A stretch of DNA of 64,000 bases. Source: an uncultured Burkholderiaceae bacterium. Lineage in GTDB: Bacteria > Pseudomonadota > Gammaproteobacteria > Burkholderiales > Burkholderiaceae. The stretch spans positions 1 to 64,000 of the forward strand of contig CALMPB010000368.1 of NCBI GenBank assembly GCA_937871985.1, in the 5' to 3' direction. The notes under the pieces are model-generated. The model made no database searches, was not told the DNA's origin, and worked only from the letters and a program-made list of their open reading frames with translations. Numbering within the stretch: position 1 is the stretch's first letter; each line of letters opens with the position of its first letter. Made by a program: the position numbers and the translations under genes. Positions 8,218 through 16,852 of this stretch are shown here, one piece after another.

Positions 8218-9417
8218 TCAGGCAGCCAACCCGCTAATGGCGGAGTCCGTGCCGCCATTCCAGATCCAGTCCAGGCATTTGTAGGAGTCCTGGGGGGTGC
8301 GCCCCTCCAGCCGCATGTTGCGGACGTCACGCTCGATGCCTTCTTCGTGATAGAACTTCCAGACATCCCGGCACTCCAGCTGCATGCGCGCCGTGCGCAT
8401 GGCGCGCCGCTTCGAGAACTCGGCAAAAGCCCGTTCGTAGTCGTAGTGCTGGAGCAAGCCAGCAATGCAGCCGGCATCTTCAATAGCCATTCCCGCGCCC
8501 TGTGCATACGACTGCAGCACCGGATGCGCAGCGTCTCCCAGGAGCACGACGCGGCCGCGGTTCCATTGCCTGACGGGGTTCCGGTCCGCAATCACCCAGC
8601 GCCGCTCCAGGTCCATCAGGGAAAGAATGCCTTTCAAGGCGGGGTGGGCATTGGCATAGACGTGCTGGACGTCTTCTTCGTGGGTTACGTACTGGTCGCC
8701 GTGATTGGGCGCTGGATCCTTGAACACCGCGACGATGTTGAACAGCGTGCCGTGCCGAAGCGGATAGTGCACCACATGGTAGCCGGGCCCGCCCCACAGG
8801 ACGACGTCCTTCTTGTGAGGGAAGTCGGCGGGGATGTCCTTCATGTCGACGATGGTTCGATGCGCAACGTAGCCGATGGGGTGCAGATTGTCGTTGACCA
8901 GGGACTCGCGGATCCGGCTCTTGAGCCCGTCGGCGGCAATCAGCGCCGCCCCTTCGAAAGTGCGGCCGTCGGCGCACGTGACGCGCACACGGTCGCCCAG
9001 ATCCTCGTGGCTGGTCACGCAGGCGTTCACCGTGATCTCGACGCCAGGCGCCTTGAGGCACTCGTCAAGCAGGACATTATGGATATCGGCCCGGTGCACC
9101 ACGACATACGGATTGCGGAAACGCTGCTTGTAATCCGGCGTCATCACCGGAATATCGACCAGCGTTTCGCCGCTGTCCGCGTCGGTCATGAGGACGGAAT
9201 CCGGAAAGTCCGCGATCTCCCTGACAGCATCGCCAACGCCTAGGCGGTCGAAGACATTGAACACATTGGGGCCCAGCTGTATGCCGTAGCCGATGGCGGA
9301 AATTTCGTGGGCCTGCTCCAGCACATGGACGGAACGGCCTTGGCGGGACAGGGCGATGGCTGTCGTGAGGCCGCCCAGACCGCCTCCCGAAATCAAAATG
9401 GTGTCGCGTATGCTCAA
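8218..9417 (-). CDS. FAD-dependent aromatic monooxygenase (3-hydroxybenzoate 6-hydroxylase/salicylate hydroxylase type)
   Basis: 399 residues of the same flavoprotein hydroxylase family as 916-2118. Motifs are SGGGLGGLTTAIAL at the N-terminus, the DG motif AADGLKSRIRE and the FAD motif LLGDAAHPVLQSY. The tail RDVWKFYHEEGIERDVRN parallels the other copy. I chose the TTG at 9417 because AAGGAG lies 6 nt upstream and the Rossmann strand begins six residues later. The ATG at 9483 would add 22 residues unlike the family. It lies between two LysR genes and near gentisate dioxygenase, so hydroxylation of a monohydroxybenzoate to gentisate is likely. Whether the two copies have different substrates cannot be told from the sequence. 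Confidence 0.87.
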   Translation of the reverse strand: MSIRDTILISGGGLGGLTTAIALSRQGRSVHVLEQAHEISAIGYGIQLGPNVFNVFDRLGVGDAVREIADFPDSVLMTDADSGETLVDIPVMTPDYKQRFRNPYVVVHRADIHNVLLDECLKAPGVEITVNACVTSHEDLGDRVRVTCADGRTFEGAALIAADGLKSRIRESLVNDNLHPIGYVAHRTIVDMKDIPADFPHKKDVVLWGGPGYHVVHYPLRHGTLFNIVAVFKDPAPNHGDQYVTHEEDVQHVYANAHPALKGILSLMDLERRWVIADRNPVRQWNRGRVVLLGDAAHPVLQSYAQGAGMAIEDAGCIAGLLQHYDYERAFAEFSKRRAMRTARMQLECRDVWKFYHEEGIERDVRNMRLEGRTPQDSYKCLDWIWNGGTDSAISGLAA

Positions 9418-9609
9418 CACAGTCTCCTTTATCGTGATGGCATGAAAAGCCGCAGGCAAAGCCTTGCAGAGGTGTGACGCCATCGTCGGCGATTTGCACG
9501 CCGACCGTCAATAAAGCAGTGTTGATTGCCGCTATTGGGAATTCGAATACGCTGTGCCCACGAGCGCCGGCGGGCTAGAATTCATTGACGCTGATCCGGC
9601 GATTCGGCC

Positions 9610-10539
9610 TCAAAGGGCGGCCATCGCCGGCGGTTGGACGCCGGGCATATCGAGAAAGGCATTGAACAAGATCTGCCTAAGCCAGCAGTTGCCGGGCTCC
9701 CGGTGGTAGCGTTCGTGCCAATATTGGCGAACCTCGTAAGAAGGAGTCGGCACCGGAATCTTCAGCGCCTGTATCTGGCCGCTCATGGCCAGCGTCTGGG
9801 CCAGCCGCGCCGGCACGATCGCCAATAAATCGGTCATGGCGACGGTTTGCCCCACACCCAGCAGCGACGACACCCGCACCTTGATCCGACGCGACATGCC
9901 CTGCCTGTCGAGCTCTTTGTCGAGCAGCGAATAGCCGGTGGCGGGCGCAACCAGCGCGACATACTCTTCGGACAGGAACTGGGCGGTGGTCAGCCTGGAG
10001 CGCACCCGGGGATGATCGCGCCGGGCGATGCAGGCATACCGTTCGGTGAACAACCTTTGCTGATAGAACCCAGTGTGCAGCTCCGCGGCAAACCCCACCG
10101 CCACGTCCAGTTCACCCGATTCCAGCAAGCGGCCCGTCTGGTGATCCAGGTCGGCCGACTCGATGCCGAGATGAGGCGCGCAATCCTTGAACAGAACCAG
10201 CAATTGCGGCAACAGCACCATCTGCGCGACATTGGCCAGCCCCAGGCGGAACGTGCGGCGGGACGCCGCCGGATCGAAAGCCGCCTGGCGATCCTCGTTG
10301 GGAACCAGCAGCTTCAGGGCCTCGTCGATTCCGGGCAGCAGCCCTTCCAGACAGGGAGTCGGCATCATCCCTTCGGAAGTCCGCACGAACAGGGCATCGC
10401 CGAAGTGGCGCCGCAAATGGCTGAGGCGCACGCTGATGGCGGGCTGGCTAAGGCCGACCTGCTCCACCGAACTGGTAACGCTGCGCGTCCGGTGGATCTC
10501 TTTGAGGATCAGGAGATCGGAAACATCGAGATTCGCCAT
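9610..10539 (-). CDS. LysR family transcriptional regulator
   Basis: 309 residues. A winged-helix domain covers about residues 5-65 (SVTSSVEQVGLSQPAISVRL), followed by an effector domain. It is divergent from gentisate 1,2-dioxygenase, with a LysR-type box between them, so it is the likely activator of that gene. It is a paralogue of the regulator at 7236-8183 along its whole length, which suggests duplication of a regulator together with a monooxygenase. It also reads towards the second monooxygenase gene on the same strand. Confidence 0.92.
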   Translation of the reverse strand: MANLDVSDLLILKEIHRTRSVTSSVEQVGLSQPAISVRLSHLRRHFGDALFVRTSEGMMPTPCLEGLLPGIDEALKLLVPNEDRQAAFDPAASRRTFRLGLANVAQMVLLPQLLVLFKDCAPHLGIESADLDHQTGRLLESGELDVAVGFAAELHTGFYQQRLFTERYACIARRDHPRVRSRLTTAQFLSEEYVALVAPATGYSLLDKELDRQGMSRRIKVRVSSLLGVGQTVAMTDLLAIVPARLAQTLAMSGQIQALKIPVPTPSYEVRQYWHERYHREPGNCWLRQILFNAFLDMPGVQPPAMAAL

Positions 10540-10591
10540 TGCCCGCTGGTGAAAGGAATATTTAAAAATGCGATATGCCTTATCAAGATTA

Positions 10592-10610
10592 CCTTATTGC
10601 CTGCATAAGG
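10592..10610. promoter_or_regulatory. LysR-type box upstream of gentisate dioxygenase
   Basis: CCTTAT and ATAAGG form 6-bp arms around 7 nt, which includes the classical T-N11-A core of LysR recognition sites. A third CCTTAT half-site occurs at 10578-10583. The box is 53 bp from the LysR start and 95 bp from the dioxygenase ATG, the usual place for a shared LysR site in a divergent promoter. Confidence 0.6.
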
Positions 10611-10704
10611 ACAATGGCCCAGACTGAGTTCGACATCCGCGGGAACCCGCATGCTTTCACATGCTAATCGGGGAAAACCCGCCCCCAAAGCCAAGGAAGA
10701 CAAA

Positions 10705-11754
10705 ATGGAATTGTTGTCGCAAACGGATCAAACCGCAACGTCTGAGCGCCAGGGTTTCTACGAGAAAATCGGTGGCGCAAACGTGACCCCGCTGTGGGAA
10801 GTGCTGCACGGCATCATCACCGCCAAGCCCAATACTCCCTGCCTGCCGCACCTATGGAAATGGCAGCAGATGTGGCCGTGGCTGCTGGAGGCCGGCAGCC
10901 TCATCACCGCCCAAGAGGCGGAACGGCGCGTGCTTGTACTGGAAAACCCTGGCCTGCGCGGCAAAACCCGTATCACGCACAGCCTGTACGCCGGACTGCA
11001 GTTGATCATGCCGGGCGAAATCGCCCCGGTGCACCGCCACTCCCAGTCGGCGCTGCGATTCATCCTGCAGGGGCAGGGCGCGTACACGGCCGTCAACGGC
11101 GAAAAAGTCACCATGAGCGTCGGCGATTTCGTCATTACGCCCTCGTGGGCCTTTCACGACCATGGCAATACCTCCAGCGAGCCCATGGTCTGGCTTGATG
11201 GGCTGGATCTGCCCATCGTCGAGGTTCTCGATGCGCAATTCATGGAGAAAGGCCAGGGCCTGTTCCAGCAGACCAGCCAAAGCGCCAACACCAATCTTGC
11301 CAGGTTCGGCAACACCATGAAGCCGGTCGAATACCGGGCCAGTTCCCATACTTCGCCGTTGTTCTGGTACCCCTACGACCGTACCCGCGAGGCGCTCGAA
11401 ACCCTGAGGGCCCACGATGAGCCGCACGCCTGCTGGGGCCATAAGCTGCAATACACCAACCCGATCACGGGCGACTGGGCCATTCCCACCATGGGTACGT
11501 TCATGCAATTGCTGCCGGCCGGGTTCGCCGGCGCCCCGTACCGCTCCACCGACTCCACCATTTACGCCGTCGTCGAGGGACAAGGCCGGTGCCGCATCGC
11601 CGACCAGGTCCTCGAATTCGGCCCCAAGGACGTGTTCGTCTGCCCGTCATGGATGCCTTACCGGCTGGAGGCGGACAGCGACACGGTGATGTTCAGCTAT
11701 TCCGATCGGCCGGTACAGCAGGCGCTGGATCTCTGGCGCGAGGCCATGGAATAG
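10705..11754 (+). CDS. Gentisate 1,2-dioxygenase
   Basis: 349 residues of the bicupin gentisate dioxygenase family. The first cupin holds HRHSQSALRFILQG, whose H110 and H112 are the expected iron ligands, and a downstream AFHDHGN with H151/H153. The second cupin contains STDSTIYAVVEGQGRCRI. The enzyme opens the gentisate ring between C1 and C2 to give maleylpyruvate, the substrate of the isomerase at 2211-2849. The ATG at 10705 has AAGGAAG upstream; the frame stays open to an earlier ATG at 10651, which has no such site. It is followed 40 bp later by a Liv-type binding protein and then a Rieske oxygenase, probably one unit. Confidence 0.95.
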   Translation: MELLSQTDQTATSERQGFYEKIGGANVTPLWEVLHGIITAKPNTPCLPHLWKWQQMWPWLLEAGSLITAQEAERRVLVLENPGLRGKTRITHSLYAGLQLIMPGEIAPVHRHSQSALRFILQGQGAYTAVNGEKVTMSVGDFVITPSWAFHDHGNTSSEPMVWLDGLDLPIVEVLDAQFMEKGQGLFQQTSQSANTNLARFGNTMKPVEYRASSHTSPLFWYPYDRTREALETLRAHDEPHACWGHKLQYTNPITGDWAIPTMGTFMQLLPAGFAGAPYRSTDSTIYAVVEGQGRCRIADQVLEFGPKDVFVCPSWMPYRLEADSDTVMFSYSDRPVQQALDLWREAME

Positions 11755-11794
11755 CCCAAATCGTTTTTACAAATAAAACCAAGGAGACTCTTAC

Positions 11795-13051
11795 ATGCAA
11801 AAAGCATCCCCCACGCTTCGCCGCCTGCGCGGCCTGCTTTCCCAGGACGGCGCCACGGCAACCTCGAAACAAAAGCGGTCATTCCTGCAAGCCACGGCGA
11901 TCGCCGCCGCGCTGGCGCTGGGCGGCCTGCCCATCGGCAACGCCGCTGCCGCGCAGGACACCTTCAAGGTGGGCCTCATCCTGCCGATGACCGGCCCCTT
12001 CGCCTCCACCGGCCGGCAAATCGAGACCGGCGTGCAAACTTATTTGCGGCAATACGGCAATGAAGTCGCCGGACGGAAAGTCGAGGTCGTGCTGCGCGAC
12101 GACGCCGGCGACCCGGCCAACACCAAACGGCTGGCCCAGGAACTGCTCGTCACCGGCAAGGTCAATGTGCTTGCCGGGTTCGGCCTGACGCCGCTGGCCC
12201 TGGCCGTGGCGCCCATGGCCACGCAAACCAAGACGCCCATGGTGCTCATGGCGGCGCAGACCCTGGTCATCATCAACGCCACGCCCTACGCGGTCCGCAC
12301 CAGCGGCACCATTCCCCAGGTAACCATGGGCACCGCGGTTTGGGCCGCCAAGCACGGTATCAAGAAGGTCGTCACGCTGGTTACCGACTACGCACCCGGC
12401 TACGAGTCGGAAAAGGCCTTCAAGGAATTCTTCAGTGGGTCGGGCGGACAGATCGTCGACGAAATCCGCGTGCCCGTGGTCAATCCCGACTTCGGACCGT
12501 TCCTGCGCAAGGTTCGCGACCTGAAACCCGACGCCCTGTATGTGATGCTGCCGGCCGGCCCCGGCGCGGCCTTCCTCAAGGAATACGCATCGCGAGGGCT
12601 GGCGAAAGCGGGCATTAAATTGCTGGCTCACGGCGCCGTCACCGACGACGACTACCTGAACGAAGCGGGCGCGGAAGCCTTGGACACCATTACGTCGGAC
12701 TATTACTCGGCGGCGCACCCGTCGGCCATGAACAAAAAATTCGTTGCCGACTTCGAGAAGCTCAGCAAGGGGAAACGGCCCAACTTCTTCGGCGTGGCGG
12801 GCTACGACGGCATGCACGTCATCTATAACGCCATCAAAACCGCCAAAGACGTCAACAGCGGCGATGCCCTGCTGGCCGCCATGAAAGGCCAAAGCTTCGA
12901 AAGCCCGCGCGGGCCGGTTACACTGGATCCAAAAACCCGCGACTTTATCCAGAACATCTACGTGCGCAAGGTGGAACGCGTCGACGGCCAACTGTACAAC
13001 GTCGAATTCGACACCATCAAGAATGTCCTGAACACAGGCAAGACCGAATAG
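11795..13051 (+). CDS. Liv-type ABC transporter substrate-binding protein
   Basis: 418 residues. After about 28 leading residues comes a KRSFLQ motif and a hydrophobic stretch ending in NAAAAQ; this looks like an export signal, perhaps Tat-like because the KR pair precedes S-F-L. The mature type I binding protein begins TFKVGLILPMTGPFASTG and includes VEVVLRDDAGDPANTKRLAQEL. Proteins of this group bind amino acids or aromatic acids for Liv-type importers. Its position between gentisate dioxygenase and a Rieske oxygenase suggests an aromatic acid ligand. No Liv permease or ATPase accompanies it. CAAGGAGACTCTTAC before the ATG is a strong ribosome-binding site. Confidence 0.92.
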   Translation: MQKASPTLRRLRGLLSQDGATATSKQKRSFLQATAIAAALALGGLPIGNAAAAQDTFKVGLILPMTGPFASTGRQIETGVQTYLRQYGNEVAGRKVEVVLRDDAGDPANTKRLAQELLVTGKVNVLAGFGLTPLALAVAPMATQTKTPMVLMAAQTLVIINATPYAVRTSGTIPQVTMGTAVWAAKHGIKKVVTLVTDYAPGYESEKAFKEFFSGSGGQIVDEIRVPVVNPDFGPFLRKVRDLKPDALYVMLPAGPGAAFLKEYASRGLAKAGIKLLAHGAVTDDDYLNEAGAEALDTITSDYYSAAHPSAMNKKFVADFEKLSKGKRPNFFGVAGYDGMHVIYNAIKTAKDVNSGDALLAAMKGQSFESPRGPVTLDPKTRDFIQNIYVRKVERVDGQLYNVEFDTIKNVLNTGKTE

Positions 13052-13089
13052 CGGCAAACCACGCTGCACGCCAGCTCAAGGAGCAAATC

Positions 13090-14136
13090 ATGTTTCTCAA
13101 AAATGCCTGGTATGTCGGCTGCACGCCGGATGAAATCGACGGAAAGCCCTTGGGCCGGCGGATCTGCGGAGAAAAGGTCGCCTTTTTCCGCGGGCCGGAA
13201 AACAAGGTCGCCGCCGTCGAGGACTTCTGTCCGCACCGTGGGGCGGCCCTGTCCCTGGGCTTCGTCCAGGACGGCAACCTGGTCTGTGGATACCACGGCC
13301 TGGCCATGGGCGCCGACGGCAAGACCGCCTCGATGCCCATGCAGCGCGTGGCGGGCTTCCCCACCAACAAGACCTTCCCGGTGGTCGAGCGCCACGGTTT
13401 CATCTGGATCTGGCCCGGCGACCCCCAACTTGCCGACGAATCGCTCATTCCTCACCTGGAATGGGCGGACAACCCCGACTGGGCCTACGGCGGCGGCATG
13501 TACCATCTGAATTGCGACTATCGCCTGATGATCGACAACCTGATGGATCTGACCCACGAAACCTATGTCCATCCGGAAAGCATCGGCCATCACGCCATCG
13601 ACAAGGTTCCCGTCAACACGGTCGTGCAAGGCGATACCATCGTCACCAGCCGGTATATGCACAATATTGTCGCACCGCCTTTTTTCCAGCTTCAATTGCG
13701 CTACAACGGCATGCCCACCGACGAGCTCATGGACAGATGGCAGATCTCGCGGTTCACCGCTCCGGCCAACATCCTGATCGACGTGGGCGTCGCCTTCGCG
13801 GGCAAGGGCGGCTTCGAGGCGGCTCCTCAAGACAAGATCGGCACCATCGTGGTCGATTTCATGACGCCCGAAACCGAGACGACCCATTGGTATTTCTGGG
13901 GGATGGCCCGCAACTGGAAACCGGACGACGCCGAAATAACGGAAATTATCCGCCAGGGCCAGGGCAAGATCTTTCACCAGGATCTAGCCGTGCTGGAAGC
14001 TCAGCAGAAGAACCTCTCCGAGTATCCGGGCCGGCACCTGCTCATGCTGAACATCGACGCGGGCGGGGTGCAATCGCGGCGCGTGCTCGAACGGCTGGTC
14101 AAACGCGAGAACCTGGCCGATATCGAAGTCGCCTGA
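13090..14136 (+). CDS. Rieske [2Fe-2S] oxygenase, vanillate O-demethylase (VanA)-like
   Basis: 348 residues, the usual length of VanA-type single-subunit oxygenases. The N-terminal Rieske centre is C47-P-H49 with C66-x2-H69 (CPHRGAAL and CGYHG). The catalytic domain has the mononuclear iron motif IDNLMDLTHETYVH. Relatives demethylate vanillate, methoxybenzoates or dicamba, or hydroxylate other aromatics. A methoxybenzoate demethylase would supply hydroxybenzoate to the gentisate route upstream. The reductase partner (VanB) is absent from the window. CTCAAGGAGCAAATC gives a good ribosome-binding site. Confidence 0.88.
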   Translation: MFLKNAWYVGCTPDEIDGKPLGRRICGEKVAFFRGPENKVAAVEDFCPHRGAALSLGFVQDGNLVCGYHGLAMGADGKTASMPMQRVAGFPTNKTFPVVERHGFIWIWPGDPQLADESLIPHLEWADNPDWAYGGGMYHLNCDYRLMIDNLMDLTHETYVHPESIGHHAIDKVPVNTVVQGDTIVTSRYMHNIVAPPFFQLQLRYNGMPTDELMDRWQISRFTAPANILIDVGVAFAGKGGFEAAPQDKIGTIVVDFMTPETETTHWYFWGMARNWKPDDAEITEIIRQGQGKIFHQDLAVLEAQQKNLSEYPGRHLLMLNIDAGGVQSRRVLERLVKRENLADIEVA

Positions 14137-14145
14137 AACCCCATC

Positions 14146-14174
14146 CTGGGAGCGTCCATCCCCCCCGCTCCCAG
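14146..14174. terminator. Hairpin between convergent genes
   Basis: CTGGGAGCG (14146-14154) and CGCTCCCAG (14166-14174) form a perfect 9-bp stem with an 11-nt loop. It lies between the convergent Rieske oxygenase and MmgE/PrpD genes and probably ends transcription from either side, although no long T-run follows. Confidence 0.6.
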
Positions 14175-14184
14175 CACACTGCCA

Positions 14185-15618
14185 TCATGCCGCGTTGCCG
14201 AAAACTAGCTGGCCGGTGAACGCCGATACGTCGGGCAACTGGTCGATGGTCAATATCGTTTCAACCAGTCGCGCCTGCCGCTCGGCGTCGAGCACACCTT
14301 CCGCGCAGATACGGAATTTTTCTTCCACATCGGCATCGGTCATGGGCTTGTCCGGGCCGCCGCGGTAGTTTTCGTCGGCCCATTGGATCAGGGTACGGCC
14401 ATCGTCGATATCCACCTCGATGCGCGAACGAATCTTGTCGTATCCCTTGGCATCGATTTCGAGATCATTGTGCAATTCGACGAGCCCTTGCATAGCCTGC
14501 ATTTCCGGCGACTGGATGAAGGCATCGCTGAACTCATGATGGCTGGCTCGCCCCTTCAGCACCAGCATGGCCAACAGCGCGGGCATCGAAAATTTAGCCT
14601 CCAGATGAGTCCGCGCCAACGGGTACCGGATGGGTTCGAGAATATTCTTGCCCGCATGCAAGCGGATCGCCCTGACTTGGCTGGCCTTCAGGCCGTGCTG
14701 CCGGATCAAGGCCAGCATGGCGTCCATGGTCTGGTGGGTGAGAATGCCGGAGGGAAACGGCTTGATGCTGACGCCAGGCTCTACGATGGTAAGGATTCGT
14801 CCGAAACCCTCCTGCGCTTTCGACTCGTCCAAGCCCTCTCCCATAACAGAGAAAAACCCCCACGGCCCATCAAGAGCCTGAGCATCGGCCGTGTACCCGC
14901 GAGCGGCAAGCAATGCAGCGGTAACCCCGTTTTCCGCCGCCCTGCCTACATGCAGCGGCTTGGTCATCGTGCCGAAATTGACGCGGATACCCGCAGCCAG
15001 GCTTGCCGCAATGCCCAGCGCATTGGCGGTTTCCTTGCGGCCGAGGCCAAGCAGTTTTGCCGCCGCCACGCACGCCCCGAAAGTGCCTACGGTTCCGCTG
15101 GAGTGATGTCCGCGACGATAATGGCGTGGCCGCATCCATTCGGAAATCTTGCACTCGACTTCGAACCCGGCCTGGAATGCAAGCATGAACTGCCGGCCGC
15201 TGACACCGCCGATACGCTGCGCCATCACGATGGCGGAGGTCAACGGAGGCACGGTGGGATGGGTCAACAGCCCGTATATATGCTCCGGATCCCTCGACAC
15301 CTGGGTGTCGTCCCAATCATGCGCATGCCCGGCCGTTCCCAGTACGCGCGCCGCCAAGGCGGCAGGAACTTTCATGTCGCCCGCACCCAGCAACAATGCT
15401 TCGGGCCGCCCTCCTTGTTCCCTGGCTTGCTCAACCAGAATGCGGGTGCATGGCTCGGAAGCGCCAGCCAGATATAAACCAATGGCGTCGAGCATGCAGC
15501 GGCGCCCAATTTCAAGCGCCTTTTCGGGCAGCATTTCGTAGGAAAGTTGATCTATGAAGTCAACGGCCTGAACGGTAATCCCGGGCAGCGGCTGGGCGGA
15601 TGGGCTTGGCACGATCAT
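14185..15618 (-). CDS. MmgE/PrpD family protein
   Basis: 477 residues of the MmgE/PrpD fold, whose known members include 2-methylcitrate dehydratase and cis-aconitate decarboxylase. Typical stretches are RCMLDAIGLYLAGASEP and HAHDWDDTQ, ALGIAASLAAGIRVNFGTMTKPLHVGRAAENG, and SIKPFPSGILTHQTMDAML. Substrates are generally tricarboxylic or branched dicarboxylic acids, and the exact reaction cannot be assigned. Its promoter carries the same operator motif as the divergent catabolic operon at 16.8 kb, so a role in the lower part of that pathway (for example hydration or isomerisation of a dicarboxylate) is a reasonable inference. Confidence 0.88.
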   Translation of the reverse strand: MIVPSPSAQPLPGITVQAVDFIDQLSYEMLPEKALEIGRRCMLDAIGLYLAGASEPCTRILVEQAREQGGRPEALLLGAGDMKVPAALAARVLGTAGHAHDWDDTQVSRDPEHIYGLLTHPTVPPLTSAIVMAQRIGGVSGRQFMLAFQAGFEVECKISEWMRPRHYRRGHHSSGTVGTFGACVAAAKLLGLGRKETANALGIAASLAAGIRVNFGTMTKPLHVGRAAENGVTAALLAARGYTADAQALDGPWGFFSVMGEGLDESKAQEGFGRILTIVEPGVSIKPFPSGILTHQTMDAMLALIRQHGLKASQVRAIRLHAGKNILEPIRYPLARTHLEAKFSMPALLAMLVLKGRASHHEFSDAFIQSPEMQAMQGLVELHNDLEIDAKGYDKIRSRIEVDIDDGRTLIQWADENYRGGPDKPMTDADVEEKFRICAEGVLDAERQARLVETILTIDQLPDVSAFTGQLVFGNAA

Positions 15619-15674
15619 TTCGGATTTTCCCCAAACATGAAAACAGTTATATGGTTTATTGATACCTGATTGTA

Positions 15675-15688
15675 TATTGTCAACAATA
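15675..15688. promoter_or_regulatory. Operator TATTGT-N2-ACAATA before MmgE/PrpD
   Basis: TATTGT and ACAATA make a perfect 6+2+6 inverted repeat 57 bp before the MmgE/PrpD start. Read on the minus strand it contains a consensus -35 (TTGACA), with AATAAA 17 bp downstream as a possible -10, so a protein bound here would block the promoter. The same repeat recurs at 16757-16770. The adjacent GntR/FCD protein is the obvious candidate to bind it. Confidence 0.7.
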
Positions 15689-15771
15689 ATATAGACGACA
15701 ATTCTTGCACGGCGAAATATCCAAAGGCTAGCTATTGAAACTGCTAATGCATCAAAAAAGAGAAACCAGGA

Positions 15772-16470
15772 TCAAGCCGTCGCGGCACTGGCCGGCTGGG
15801 GCACTTGCAAAGACTTCATGAGCCGTTCTTGACCGTGCCTTACGTGCTCGGTCATGGCAAGAGCCGCCCGAGCTGGATCTTTGCTAGCCAGGGCATCCAC
15901 AATCAGTTGGTGCTCTTGATTCGACACGGAGAATCCCCCTCCCCGCGTCAAGCCCCTACGCCGAATAAGCAGCGTTTCGTTCATGAGCCGGCGGTAGATT
16001 TCCAGCAGCTTCTGATTACCCGCCATTTCGGCGATACGGTCGTGGAAGCTCATATTGAGGGAAAAATATTCTTGAATATTTCCGCTGGAATAACAGCGCT
16101 CCATGGCAACGATCCGCCCCCGCAATTCACTGAGTTGCTCTTCTGTTATTTGGGGAGCCAGTATGCGCCCGATCAGATCATCGAGCCCAGCGCGGACGGT
16201 ATAGATCTCTGTCGCTTCCGGAATGCTGATTTCACGGACGTACACGCCCCGGTTGCGCGTGAAACGAACGAGCTTGGCTTCTTCGAGCCCGCGAAAAGCC
16301 TCGCGAATAGGGCCCCGGCTTACACCCAGTTGCAGAGCAAGCTCGGCTTCGCCGAGCTTGTCGCCGGGTTCGAACGTACCGTCGAGAATCATTCGGCATA
16401 TTTCCTGCTGAATAGCCCCCGGAAGGGAACTAGACCGAAGTATGCGCAACGTCGACACGTCGTTATTCAA
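15772..16470 (-). CDS. GntR family regulator, FCD (FadR-type) domain
   Basis: 232 residues. The N-terminal winged helix (residues about 12-75) contains GDKLGEAELALQLGVSRGPIREAFRGLEEAKLV. The C-terminal all-helical FCD ligand domain contains SFHDRIAEMAGNQKLLEIYRRL and MTEHVRHG, with the histidines that usually bind metal. Proteins of this kind are mostly repressors released by an organic acid. It lies between MmgE/PrpD and the divergent dehydrogenase-amidase-dioxygenase operon, and identical inverted repeats occur before both units. AGGAG lies 10 nt before the ATG. Confidence 0.93.
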   Translation of the reverse strand: MNNDVSTLRILRSSSLPGAIQQEICRMILDGTFEPGDKLGEAELALQLGVSRGPIREAFRGLEEAKLVRFTRNRGVYVREISIPEATEIYTVRAGLDDLIGRILAPQITEEQLSELRGRIVAMERCYSSGNIQEYFSLNMSFHDRIAEMAGNQKLLEIYRRLMNETLLIRRRGLTRGGGFSVSNQEHQLIVDALASKDPARAALAMTEHVRHGQERLMKSLQVPQPASAATA

Positions 16471-16852
16471 GGCTATCTCCTAGACTCGCTCTCATTTTCG
16501 TCGAACGGCAAGTTTGGATGCGCGGTTCCATGCATATGGGCGCATTGTGTCCAACACACTGAAACAGCAACCGAAATACTCTTTGTCACTGGCACAACCA
16601 TTGATTTTATCAAGTTTCCCCGCCGGAAATGGACGCCGCCAGCCCAGCTGGACGGCCGTACCGGCCATTTCACAAGCCATTGCCACCATAAATCATGGCG
16701 CTTCAAGGGCAGGCATTACCCGCATCCTCCTTGGGCGTATATTAACCCAACAAACATATTGTAGACAATAGTATTGAAAACATATCGATTACCGTGTAGA
16801 TTAACCACTAGGAGTCAAGCAGCGGCACAAAAACACCATCTCGGAGAATTGC
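16471..16852. promoter_or_regulatory. Divergent intergenic region, GntR regulator and catabolic operon
   Basis: I find no credible gene in these 382 bases; the small open frames lack start signals and family features. The right half is AT-rich and holds the operator at 16757-16770. Just after it is a possible plus-strand promoter, TTGAAA (16774-16779) and TAGATT (16797-16802) with a 17-bp spacer, about 50 bp before the dehydrogenase start. Confidence 0.55.
16757..16770. promoter_or_regulatory. Operator TATTGT-N2-ACAATA before the dehydrogenase operon
   Basis: The perfect 6+2+6 inverted repeat is identical in both arms to the one at 15675-15688. It lies 83 bp before the dehydrogenase ATG and abuts a possible -35 element. 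The pair defines a likely two-promoter regulon of the GntR/FCD protein encoded between them. Confidence 0.7.

Noticed and set aside
11879..13069. 396-codon minus-strand open frame
   Set aside because: Antisense to the Liv-type binding protein with signal peptide and strong ribosome-binding site.
16473..16771. Several short open frames between the GntR gene and the dehydrogenase
   Set aside because: No start signals or family features, and the region carries the divergent promoters and an operator.
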